Source: Winogradskyella sp. (GTDB taxonomy: Bacteria; Bacteroidota; Bacteroidia; Flavobacteriales; Flavobacteriaceae). Taken from it: DNA of 64,000 nt. The stretch is from NCBI RefSeq assembly GCF_003712105.1, contig NZ_RHLG01000001.1, positions 558,001-622,000 on the forward strand. Direction: 5' to 3'. Under the pieces are notes generated by a model. The model had not been told where the DNA came from. It searched no databases and saw nothing but the letters and a program-made list of their open reading frames with translations. Position numbers and translations under genes: made by a program. Below are positions 26,324-34,949 of this stretch, piece by piece. Position 1 is the first letter of the stretch, and each line of letters opens with the position of its first letter.

Positions 26324-28528
26324 TTAATTGTTTCTTATTGTTAACCGCAGCACCGAACACGCTGCGTTTTCTGTAAACCTGTCTTTACCAGTTCCAAATA
26401 ATACGCTCGTCCAACTATCTTTTTGCGGGGCGCCTAAAATTAATAAATCGTAAGAAGCTGAGGTTATTGCAATAGTTTCAATAGAATCGTTTGACTTCAT
26501 TACTAATAACTCTGCTTTTGATTTTGTGTTGCTTAACAACTCTTTGGATGTTGTTTCTAAATTGCTTAATTCTGTTTCAGAAATGTCCTCATTAACAACA
26601 CGAAGTAACGAAAAATTCGCGCCATAAAATTGGCAAATCCTATCAGCCACCTCAATGACCTTTTTATCATTCCGGCCAGGTCTAAGCGCAATTAGAACTT
26701 TTCCTATATGCCTTACGCCTTTATCTTTAAAAAGCGCAAAGTTTGAGTTGATGTGGGTCATTAACCAACCTATTGGGTTGTGTATTAAAATACCTGTTCT
26801 TGCCCTACCATTCCAACCAAAAACCAACCAGTCACAATGTGTTTGATCACTTAACTCATAAATGGTATCGGAAATGTTATGTGTAACTAAAGACTCAAAA
26901 TCTATGGGTATATTTTTAGATTGCCCTAACCTTGAAAAACGTCTGGCAAGCGAATTAATTCTTGGGTTCTCATCAACCATTGCTTCAAGAAATGTCTGGT
27001 TAGGAACTTCAGTAATATTAGCCACTTGTAGCTTTTCTTTGTTATTAAGCGCTGCTCCAATCTCAACTAGCATTTCTGGTGATGTTTCATTTCCTAAAAG
27101 AGGTACAACTACACCTGCATCATCCAAAATTTCTCCATCTAAAAAATCTGCGTTTAATTTTACGCCGTTCTTACCGTTAAGCTTTTCTCTGCGCTTCTTT
27201 TTATATAAAAGATAAAGTGCCGGGCGATGTCCATATTTTCTTAAAACACCTATTCTTGCTGTTTTTTTTCCAAATCGCAGATAAATTAAGAAGCCTAAAA
27301 CTGTAATCAGTGCTATTGCTCCAAGGGGTAGAGGGCCTAGCAAAATGAGAAGAGCAATACCTGTTATAATTCCAAAAAGCTGAATATATGGGTAAAACGG
27401 TGACTTATATGGTGGATTGTACCATTGTGTTGCTGTTTCTCTTAAAATGATAACAGATGCATTAACCGAAACAAACATCATCACCATAAAGGCGCTGGCT
27501 AATTTTGCGATTTTTTCTACATCTAAGAATAAAATAACCAAGCCCATAACAACGCAGGTTAAAATAATTGTAACCACAGGTGTTAAATATTTGCTATGAA
27601 TTTTGCTCATAAAATCAGGCAGTAGTTTATCCATTGCCATAGCAAAAGGAAAGCGTGATGCAGCCAAAACACCAGAGTTGGCCATAGACACAAGCGTGAT
27701 TACACCCACAAGTGCTGCAGCATATCCTACATATGTTCCACCTAACAAGTTTGAAATCGTGTAAATTGGTTTTATGTCTTTACCAAGGATATTCATAGGT
27801 ATATTACCGACCAAAACAAAAGCAACGGACACATAGATTATTGACATAATTACCAAAGACAACATCATCGCCCTTGGTAAATTAACGCTTGGGTTTTTAA
27901 TTTCTCCGGCTATAGCGGCTATTTTAGTAACTCCTGCATAGGAAATATATACGAATGCAATTGTAGAGACTAAACCAAGATTTCCATTAGAAAAAACAGG
28001 CTCTAACAACTCCTGATTTACATTTGGAATTCCGAAAATTAAGATTGTGCTTAAGCTTAAAAGGCTTATAGTTACTATAATAATCTGAACTTTCCCTACT
28101 TTTTTAACCCCAAAAATATTTAGAAGTAAAATAACGAAGAGGAAAAATAAAGCAACATATTTAGTAAAACCCTCGTCAATACTAACCAAAACCGTTAGAT
28201 AGGCTCCAAAACCAACTAAAGCAAAAGAGCTTTTTAGTAAAAGAGATAACCAAAGGCCAATACCAGCGATTGTTCCGAAAATTGGACCAAATGTGCGTTC
28301 TATGTAAACATACGTTCCTCCTGAAGAAGGCATCGCTGTGGCTAATTCGCTTTTTGAAAGCGCCGCAGGAAGTATACAAACCGCGGCTAGTAAATATGCT
28401 AACCAAATTGAAGACCCTGTTTTTGCCGCTGCTATTCCGGGAAGTACAAAAATACCACTACCCAACATACCACCAATACTTATGGCAACAGCTGAGGTAA
28501 GGCTTAAGCTTCTATTTAGTTTCTTCAA
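26324..28528 (-). CDS. APC family amino acid permease with C-terminal USP domains
   Basis: This is a 734-residue transporter. The first about 430 residues are an APC-superfamily permease of 12 helices. The substrate-binding motif is SIGGMLGSGIFVLPG near the N-terminus, and the helix 6 region reads AFVYISYAGVTKIAAIAGEIKNP. The last about 270 residues contain two universal-stress-protein-like domains (for example KVLIALRPGRNDKKVIEVADR, then YDLLILGAPQKDSWTSVLFG as an ATP-binding-like end). Such APC-USP fusions are found in bacteria and are thought to sense nucleotide or stress state. The 59-base gap to the antiporter gene suggests an operon. Confidence 0.9.
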   Translation of the reverse strand: MKKLNRSLSLTSAVAISIGGMLGSGIFVLPGIAAAKTGSSIWLAYLLAAVCILPAALSKSELATAMPSSGGTYVYIERTFGPIFGTIAGIGLWLSLLLKSSFALVGFGAYLTVLVSIDEGFTKYVALFFLFVILLLNIFGVKKVGKVQIIIVTISLLSLSTILIFGIPNVNQELLEPVFSNGNLGLVSTIAFVYISYAGVTKIAAIAGEIKNPSVNLPRAMMLSLVIMSIIYVSVAFVLVGNIPMNILGKDIKPIYTISNLLGGTYVGYAAALVGVITLVSMANSGVLAASRFPFAMAMDKLLPDFMSKIHSKYLTPVVTIILTCVVMGLVILFLDVEKIAKLASAFMVMMFVSVNASVIILRETATQWYNPPYKSPFYPYIQLFGIITGIALLILLGPLPLGAIALITVLGFLIYLRFGKKTARIGVLRKYGHRPALYLLYKKKRREKLNGKNGVKLNADFLDGEILDDAGVVVPLLGNETSPEMLVEIGAALNNKEKLQVANITEVPNQTFLEAMVDENPRINSLARRFSRLGQSKNIPIDFESLVTHNISDTIYELSDQTHCDWLVFGWNGRARTGILIHNPIGWLMTHINSNFALFKDKGVRHIGKVLIALRPGRNDKKVIEVADRICQFYGANFSLLRVVNEDISETELSNLETTSKELLSNTKSKAELLVMKSNDSIETIAITSASYDLLILGAPQKDSWTSVLFGTGKDRFTENAACSVLRLTIRNN

Positions 28529-28636
28529 ATTTTTAAATTATTCATCGAAAATAGGATTTTTTTTACAACTCAAAAAATCCCAATAAAATCTAAAAGGAAC
28601 CGACTCTTACTTAGGTTTTTAGTATTTTCGTCATCT

Positions 28637-29500
28637 ATGAATTTATACCCTATAAACGCGGGAAATTTTAAGCTTGATGGTGGTGCGATGTTTGGGGTTG
28701 TACCAAAGTCTCTTTGGGAAAGAACTAATCCTGCGGATAGTAACAATATGATTGATATTGCTGCACGTTGTTTGCTAATTGAAGACGGTAATAGGCTTAT
28801 CTTAATTGATACTGGCATGGGTAATAAACAGTCAGATAAATTCTATGGGTACTACCATTTATGGGGTGATGATACAATTGACAAATCTCTAAAGAAATAT
28901 GGTTTTCATAGAAATGATATAACCGATGTGTTTATGACGCATCTACATTTTGACCACTGTGGTGGAAGCATTCAATGGAATAAAGACAAAACGGGTTACG
29001 AACCTGCTTTTAAAAATGCAAATTTTTGGAGCAATGAAGACCATTGGTTGTGGGCAACCCAACCCAACCGGAGAGAAAAGGCTTCTTTTTTGAGAGAAAA
29101 CATCATTCCGATGCAAGAAAGCGGTAGGCTTAAATTCACATCTTTACCTAAAAATTCTATTGTTGAAAGCACTGAATTAGGTTTTGGTATTTTTTTTGCT
29201 AATGGTCATACAGACAAGCAAATGATACCTATGATTAATTACAAAGGAAAAATGATTTGTTTTATGGCAGATTTGCTGCCAACAGTTGGTCATTTACCAA
29301 TACCTTTTGTAATGGGGTATGACACAAGACCACTGTTAACACTCGACGAAAAAGAGCGCTTTTTAAAGCTTGCTGCGGACAATAATTATTACTTATTTTT
29401 AGAGCATGATGCTCACAATGAAATTATTACTGTAAAGCATACCGAAAAAGGTGTTAGATTAAACGAAACTTATACTTGTAAAGACATTTTTAATAATTAA
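28637..29500 (+). CDS. MBL-fold metallohydrolase (YtnP / lactonase-like)
   Basis: This is a 287-residue metallo-beta-lactamase-fold hydrolase without a signal peptide. The zinc-binding signature THLHFDHCGG is near residues 94-103, a further histidine lies in ANGHTDKQM, an aspartate in CFMADLLPT, and the last ligand in LEHDAHNE. The layout resembles the AHL-lactonase/YtnP branch of quorum-quenching enzymes, which also includes general lactonases and phosphodiesterases, so the substrate is not assigned. It diverges from the permease and is followed closely (3 bases) by the S8 protease gene. Confidence 0.85.
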   Translation: MNLYPINAGNFKLDGGAMFGVVPKSLWERTNPADSNNMIDIAARCLLIEDGNRLILIDTGMGNKQSDKFYGYYHLWGDDTIDKSLKKYGFHRNDITDVFMTHLHFDHCGGSIQWNKDKTGYEPAFKNANFWSNEDHWLWATQPNRREKASFLRENIIPMQESGRLKFTSLPKNSIVESTELGFGIFFANGHTDKQMIPMINYKGKMICFMADLLPTVGHLPIPFVMGYDTRPLLTLDEKERFLKLAADNNYYLFLEHDAHNEIITVKHTEKGVRLNETYTCKDIFNN

Positions 29501-29503
29501 TAT

Positions 29504-31120
29504 ATGATGATACAAACAAAGAAAGGCGCTATAATTTGCGCGCTATTAGCTTTTATTTTAATGGGTTGTGGTGGTGCGCCACTCATATCGACACCAACAG
29601 AAAATATCGATACTTCACCATTAAAAGTCTCTGAGTTAACAAAAGAAGAAAAAGAAAATTGGGGGCATTTAGATTTAGAAAAAGACACCATCCCGGGAAT
29701 GGGTGTAGACAGAGCCTACTCAGAAATTATTAAAGGTAAAAAAGGTAAAAAAGTAATAGTTGCAGTTATCGATTCAGGAATTGATATTGACCACGAAGAC
29801 TTAGATGGTGTTATTTGGACCAATAAAAAAGAGACACCTAATAACGGAAAAGATGATGATGATAATGGATACGTTGATGATATCCACGGTTGGAATTTTC
29901 TAGGTGATTCTTATGACGAGCAGTTAGAATATACAAGGCTAGTGAAAAGCGGAAACACGTCTGATCCTAGATTTCAAGAAGCAAATGATTTATTAGAGAA
30001 AGAAAAGCAACAAGCCCTTACAACCAAAAATCGTTATGAACAAATTTTACAACAGCTTAAAGCTGCTGATGCTGCTTTTGCTGCACATTTTGGAACTAAA
30101 GATTATACCATGAAGCAGGTGTTGGAGTTAGACACACAAGACCAACAACTAAACCAATACAAAGGCATGGCTCAGCAAATGCAAGGGTTTGGTTTAGAGT
30201 CTGTACAAGAAGCAATTGAAGAAATTAATGGTGGTGTCGAATACTTTAGTGAGCGTCTAAACTATCATTTCAATGTGGACTTTGATGGTAGAAAAACTGG
30301 TGATAATCCTGATGTTTTTGATGACAAACCAGGTTATGGAAATGGTAATGTAAAACCAGTTAAAAAATCTGAAAGTCATGGAACACACGTTGCGGGAATT
30401 ATTGCTGCTGAAAGAAATAATGGTAAGGGTGCAAACGGTGTGGCAAATAATGTTGAAATTATGTCCATTAGAGCCGTGCCTAATGGTGATGAATACGATA
30501 AAGATGTTGCAAAAGCCATTAGATATGCAGTAGATAATGGTGCCTCAATAATTAATGGCAGTTTTGGTAAGTCGTTTTCTCCTCATAGCGAATGGGTTAG
30601 AGATGCTATTAAATATGCAGCTCAAAACGATGTGTTAATTGTACACGCTGCCGGAAACGATAGTAAAGATATAGATGTTGAACCTAATTTCCCTGCAGAT
30701 AACATAAACGGAAAAGAAGTTGCTGATAATTATATTTCTGTTGGTGCTCTTGCGCCTAAATATGGTAGCGGAATGGTTGCTGGATTTTCAAATTATGGTG
30801 ACCAAAACGTAGATGTTTTTGCTCCCGGTGCTCAAGTGTATTCTACCACTCCAGAGAATGAATACGACACAAAAGGAGGAACCTCTATGGCGGCTCCTGC
30901 CGTTGCAGGCCTTGCCGCATTAATACGCTCTTATTATCCAAAACTAAGTGCTACTCAAGTAAAAGAGGTTATTTTAAACTCTGGTTTGCAGTTAACAACT
31001 AAAGTTGTTGTGGGTGGTGATGCTGAAGATGTTCAGCCTTTTTCTAACTTATCTAAAAGTGGACGAATCGCAAATGCTTACAACGCTTTAATAATGGCTT
31101 CAAAAATGCAATCATTATGA
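29504..31120 (+). CDS. S8 family (subtilisin-like) serine peptidase lipoprotein
   Basis: This is a 538-residue lipoprotein (signal ends ILMGCGG; Cys about 22). The catalytic triad of subtilases is intact: Asp in VAVIDSGIDIDHED, His in ESHGTHVAGIIAAE, and Ser in GGTSMAAPAVAGLAAL, plus the oxyanion Asn in VHAAGNDS. An insert of roughly 190 residues, helical and Gln-rich, separates the Asp and His motifs, far longer than in subtilisin. It is probably exposed at the outer membrane or in the periplasm. Its stop overlaps the M1 peptidase start (ATGA), so the two are translationally coupled and may act together on proteins. Confidence 0.93.
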   Translation: MMIQTKKGAIICALLAFILMGCGGAPLISTPTENIDTSPLKVSELTKEEKENWGHLDLEKDTIPGMGVDRAYSEIIKGKKGKKVIVAVIDSGIDIDHEDLDGVIWTNKKETPNNGKDDDDNGYVDDIHGWNFLGDSYDEQLEYTRLVKSGNTSDPRFQEANDLLEKEKQQALTTKNRYEQILQQLKAADAAFAAHFGTKDYTMKQVLELDTQDQQLNQYKGMAQQMQGFGLESVQEAIEEINGGVEYFSERLNYHFNVDFDGRKTGDNPDVFDDKPGYGNGNVKPVKKSESHGTHVAGIIAAERNNGKGANGVANNVEIMSIRAVPNGDEYDKDVAKAIRYAVDNGASIINGSFGKSFSPHSEWVRDAIKYAAQNDVLIVHAAGNDSKDIDVEPNFPADNINGKEVADNYISVGALAPKYGSGMVAGFSNYGDQNVDVFAPGAQVYSTTPENEYDTKGGTSMAAPAVAGLAALIRSYYPKLSATQVKEVILNSGLQLTTKVVVGGDAEDVQPFSNLSKSGRIANAYNALIMASKMQSL

Positions 31121-32925
31121 AACAACTTTTTTCAGCTATAGCAACCCTTGTTTTTTTAACGTCTTGCCATAGTGCTAATACAGTAATTACAGATAAAACA
31201 TCAAATGCTGAAACGCCTTCTAATAGTGGCTACTGGCAGCAGCACGTAGATTATAAAATGAATATTGATATGGATGTTGAAACCTATCAATATAAAGGAG
31301 AACAAACGTTGGTTTACACCAATAATTCACCAGACGTTCTTAATAGAGTGTATTACCACTTATATTTTAATGCCTTCCAGCCAGGAAGTGAAATGGATGT
31401 AAGGTCAAGAACCATTAAAGACCCTGATCCACGCGTTGGTGATAGAATTAGTAAGTTAGAGCCAAATGAAATTGGTTACATAAAAGTTAATGCGCTTTCT
31501 CAAAATGGAACTGCTCTTAAATATGAAACTGTTGGTACCGTGCTAGAGGTTAAACTAGATAAGCCTATTCAACCAGGTGAAAAGGTGACTTTCAAGATGG
31601 TTTTTGATGCACAGGTACCTAAACAAATTCGTCGCTCAGGCAGAAATAACAAAGAAGGTGTGGCGCTGTCGATGACACAATGGTACCCTAAACTTGCAGA
31701 ATATGATGATGAGGGTTGGCATGCTGACCCATATATTGGTAGAGAGTTTCACGGCGTTTGGGGAGATTTTGATGTGTCTTTAACAATAGATAAAAATTAT
31801 GTTGTTGGTGGTACTGGCTATTTACAAGGTGAGCCATCAATAAATGGTTCTAAAAAAACGATGCGTTTTATTGCGCCTAAAGTTCATGATTTTACATGGG
31901 CTGCTGATCCGGACTATATTCATGACACTTATCAAGTAACAAATGGTCCACTATTACACTTTTACTACAAAAAAGATTTACCAGCAGAAAACTTACAATT
32001 CTGGAAAGACTTACAACCAGATACTGCGAAGTTAATGGAGTTCTTCTCAAATAGTGTTGGTAAATATCCTTACGACCAATATTCGGTTATACAAGGTGGT
32101 GATGGCGGTATGGAATACGCAATGTGTACGCTTATTACTGGTAAACGCAACTATGGCAGTTTACTTGGTGTTACTGCGCATGAATTGGCGCATACATGGT
32201 TTCAGTTTTTACTGGCTACAAATGAAGCTAAGCACGAGTGGATGGACGAAGGTTTTACAAGCTATATTTCTGCTTTAGCTATGAATGCATTAAGAGAAAC
32301 ACCTAGAGAAAATCCAACCTACGGTTCTTATTTAGGGTATTTAGGTTTAGCTAAATCTGGTATTGAGCAACCTTTAACAACCCATGCTGATCGATACCAA
32401 TTTAATAGAGCATATGGTGCTTCGGCTTATAGTAAAGGTGCGGTTTTTATAGCACAATTAGGATACGTAATTGGAGAAGAAAACCTTAAAAAAACGCTTA
32501 AAAAGTACTTTAACGATTTTGCGTTTAAACACCCTAAACCAATGGATATAGTAAGAACGGCTGAGAAAATTACTGACTTTGAGCTAGATTGGTATTTAAT
32601 AGATTTTGCACAAACAACCAATACTATTGATTACGGGGTAAAAGCTATTGATGGTTCTAAAATAACATTAGAACGTATTGGGCAAATGCCAATGCCTATT
32701 GACTTATCCGTTACTTACAAAGATGGTAGTAAAGAAGAATTTTATATTCCATTGCAGATGATGCGTGGTGAAAAGCCGACGTCTTCAACCGTTGTAGAGG
32801 ATTGGGCTTGGGCTTATCCAACGTATACGTTTGATGTATCTAAGCCAGTTGCTAGTGTTGAGATTGACAGTTCAAAGATGATGGCAGATATCAATAGTGA
32901 CAATAACACGTTGAAGTCTGAATAA
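31117..32925 (+). CDS. M1 family metallopeptidase lipoprotein
   Basis: This is a 602-residue lipoprotein (signal with LTSCHS; Cys about 17). The gluzincin motif is present: the zinc site HELAHTWF with the distant glutamate in WMDEGFTSY, and the exopeptidase motif variant GGMEYAMCT before it. The N-terminal beta-saddle region (about 30-260) precedes the catalytic domain, and the C-terminal region is shorter than in aminopeptidase N. It is coupled to the S8 gene by a 4-base overlap. It probably removes N-terminal residues from peptides in the periplasm or at the cell surface. A strong terminator follows. Confidence 0.94.
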   Translation: MKQLFSAIATLVFLTSCHSANTVITDKTSNAETPSNSGYWQQHVDYKMNIDMDVETYQYKGEQTLVYTNNSPDVLNRVYYHLYFNAFQPGSEMDVRSRTIKDPDPRVGDRISKLEPNEIGYIKVNALSQNGTALKYETVGTVLEVKLDKPIQPGEKVTFKMVFDAQVPKQIRRSGRNNKEGVALSMTQWYPKLAEYDDEGWHADPYIGREFHGVWGDFDVSLTIDKNYVVGGTGYLQGEPSINGSKKTMRFIAPKVHDFTWAADPDYIHDTYQVTNGPLLHFYYKKDLPAENLQFWKDLQPDTAKLMEFFSNSVGKYPYDQYSVIQGGDGGMEYAMCTLITGKRNYGSLLGVTAHELAHTWFQFLLATNEAKHEWMDEGFTSYISALAMNALRETPRENPTYGSYLGYLGLAKSGIEQPLTTHADRYQFNRAYGASAYSKGAVFIAQLGYVIGEENLKKTLKKYFNDFAFKHPKPMDIVRTAEKITDFELDWYLIDFAQTTNTIDYGVKAIDGSKITLERIGQMPMPIDLSVTYKDGSKEEFYIPLQMMRGEKPTSSTVVEDWAWAYPTYTFDVSKPVASVEIDSSKMMADINSDNNTLKSE

Positions 32926-32941
32926 AAAATCAGTTTCATTT

Positions 32942-32980
32942 AAAAATGTCCGCAACACTGCTAGTGTTGCGGACATTTTT
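32942..32980. terminator. Strong bidirectional terminator
   Basis: An 18-bp perfect stem (32942-32959 with 32963-32980; core TGTCCGCAACACT) and a 3-base loop lie between the convergent M1 and peroxiredoxin-like genes, with T-runs on both sides. Confidence 0.92.
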
Positions 32981-33619
32981 TTATCGTAATGCTGCTAATA
33001 TTTCGTTTGTATCAGCTCTTAACTTGTAGTCTTCTTCTATAAAATGGTAAATTATTTTACCTGAAGTATTAATAACATAGGTTCCTGATATGGGTAGTTC
33101 TCTGTTTGAATTACCTTGGCTTTTTTCTAAGTCTATACCAAACGTTTTATAGAGTTCTACTAAGTCTATCGGTAATTGATAAACAAGGTTTATTGATTTA
33201 GCAAAAGCATTATCCTTATCGGTTAGTACTTCAAAATCCAAATTGTTCTTTTCGATTGTTGTCAATGAATTATCTGGCTCTTCTGGGCTAATTGCTACCA
33301 ATTGAACCCCTTTTGCTTTTAGTTCTGGCAAAATGCTTTGTAGCGCCTTCAATTCAATATTACAATATGGGCACCAACCGCCACGATAAAACGAAACTAC
33401 TATTGGTCCATTTTTTAGAAGTGATTCTGAAGAAATAGTTGTCCCTTGTGGGTTTGGTAAATTAAAATTAGGAAAGACATCTCCGGTTCTTAATGCTTTA
33501 TTTGTTAGCTGACTAGCAGTTAATTGATGTATTGCACCCTGCATAACTACCTTTGCTGTTTCAGGCAATTTAGCAGCTGATTGGGTGGCATATGCTTTTA
33601 ATGATTCTGTTAACGACAT
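32981..33619 (-). CDS. Peroxiredoxin-like family protein (AhpC/TSA)
   Basis: I choose the ATG at 33619 (212 residues, MSLTESLKAYATQS). An in-frame start 16 codons upstream adds a stretch that looks untranslated. A thioredoxin fold follows a helical N-terminal extension of about 55 residues. The redox motif is FYRGGWCPYCNIEL, a CPYC pair like a thioredoxin/glutaredoxin site rather than the single Cys of most peroxiredoxins. The sequence then runs through VAISPEEPDNS to a C-terminal strand. It is the peroxiredoxin-like AhpC/TSA type common in Bacteroidota and probably reduces peroxides or disulfides. Its stop lies directly against the terminator stem. Confidence 0.85.
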   Translation of the reverse strand: MSLTESLKAYATQSAAKLPETAKVVMQGAIHQLTASQLTNKALRTGDVFPNFNLPNPQGTTISSESLLKNGPIVVSFYRGGWCPYCNIELKALQSILPELKAKGVQLVAISPEEPDNSLTTIEKNNLDFEVLTDKDNAFAKSINLVYQLPIDLVELYKTFGIDLEKSQGNSNRELPISGTYVINTSGKIIYHFIEEDYKLRADTNEILAALR

Positions 33620-33757
33620 TTTCAATAAATTTTTATTTAAGTTTTGGTTTGGTCTGAAAGAATTCAAAAAACTAACATTTAAACATAATGTTCATTGTAT
33701 CGCAACTCTATTTGGCAAATATTGGGGCGGCTGAATAGGTTTTATAACTATAGTTTT

Positions 33758-34948
33758 TTAATACCACTTTTCGTTTTTATACATCTTCTTCTTCGAGACG
33801 CGCTCTCTATTATATAACAACATATGCGTTTGGTCCAACCTTTTGTTTCTGTAACCAAACAAGTGAAATACTGATTTGACCATAAACCTTGTTATGGAAA
33901 GATTAGCTCTTAATACGCCTTGTTTTTTATCATGCCAACATATTCCTGGTAATGCAGTTAGAAGTACATCTGCTCTTATTTTTCTGAGAAAGTTAGATAA
34001 GTGCAAAAAAACTTTTGGAATTGGTTTAATAATGAAAAAGCCGTCTTGGCCGGTGCTTTGGTATAACGGCATAAAAATTTTGGCTTTGTGTTTAGAGTAT
34101 ATTGGTTCTCCATTAGATGTTGCTAAAAGTGTTCCTTTTTTAATATTTTGAAAACTTTCAAACCCATCTTTCATTATAAAAAGTTCATTATGTTGAATGT
34201 GATACTTGAATATCACTTCAAAAAATGATGATTCGTTTAGAGTAGCTTTTTTTAGGATGTGCTCATACTTTGTATAATTACCCAATTCATTCTTTTTTAA
34301 ATGCCCCGAATGTTTCAAGACAAGTGAAATAAATGCAACACAACTTTTTATCGATTGCTTATCTGTATGTTGTCCTGCCTCAAAGCCTAATGAGACAAAA
34401 CCTAATTTGTTTAAATAACTCAGTAGTGGTCCCTCAAGATATTCTTCAATGCCTAGCACAATAGGAACTGGAAAACATTGAGAAAACTTCCTATTTATCA
34501 TAGCATCATTAATAGTGATAAATGGATAACTTTTACTAGACGTTGTGTGAAGATCAATAAAATAAATTGGTGCTTTTGTTTTTTGTAATAGCCCATTAAT
34601 AAGTTGAAATATCTCAAGCTGTTCTTGCTCTTCGCGTGAGTATTCAGTTTTACTATCAAGAACATTCAATTTTTCTGTGGTCCATAAGCGGTTTAGGTCT
34701 AAATCCAAATACCGTTTGTTCTTTTTAAGAGCTCCTATATTACCATAAATAGCATAAATTTGTCCATGTAAATCGGCTTCATTTACTGTATTTAATACTT
34801 CATTTAATGCGTCTATCCCAGCAAATTCATTACCGTGTATTCCGGCAAAAAAAACAACCGTCGCGCCTGGCTTTTCACCAATTAAATGATGAAAAACCCT
34901 GTTTATGTTGTGATTTATTTTTTTAGATTTTTTTAAAGCTATTTGCAT
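33758..34948 (-). CDS. Aspartoacylase / succinylglutamate desuccinylase (AstE/AspA) family hydrolase
   Basis: I choose the ATG at 34948 (396 residues, MQIALKKSKKINHN), one base after the stop of the upstream GCS2-CBS gene. A GTG four codons earlier would overlap that gene. The M14-like zinc site is visible: FAGIHGNEFAGIDAL with the first ligands, LDLDLNRLW, then FIDLHTTSSKSYPF with the second histidine. The C-terminal part carries the beta domain of this family. Such enzymes cleave N-acyl amino acids or related amides. Tight coupling to the GCS2-CBS ligase suggests that the pair makes and breaks the same amide; the substrate is unknown. Confidence 0.85.
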   Translation of the reverse strand: MQIALKKSKKINHNINRVFHHLIGEKPGATVVFFAGIHGNEFAGIDALNEVLNTVNEADLHGQIYAIYGNIGALKKNKRYLDLDLNRLWTTEKLNVLDSKTEYSREEQEQLEIFQLINGLLQKTKAPIYFIDLHTTSSKSYPFITINDAMINRKFSQCFPVPIVLGIEEYLEGPLLSYLNKLGFVSLGFEAGQHTDKQSIKSCVAFISLVLKHSGHLKKNELGNYTKYEHILKKATLNESSFFEVIFKYHIQHNELFIMKDGFESFQNIKKGTLLATSNGEPIYSKHKAKIFMPLYQSTGQDGFFIIKPIPKVFLHLSNFLRKIRADVLLTALPGICWHDKKQGVLRANLSITRFMVKSVFHLFGYRNKRLDQTHMLLYNRERVSKKKMYKNEKWY

Positions 34949-34949
34949 C

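Noticed and set aside
26265..26360. N-terminal extension of the antiporter
   Set aside because: It overlaps the end of the permease gene. The family N-terminus begins at the ATG at 26264.
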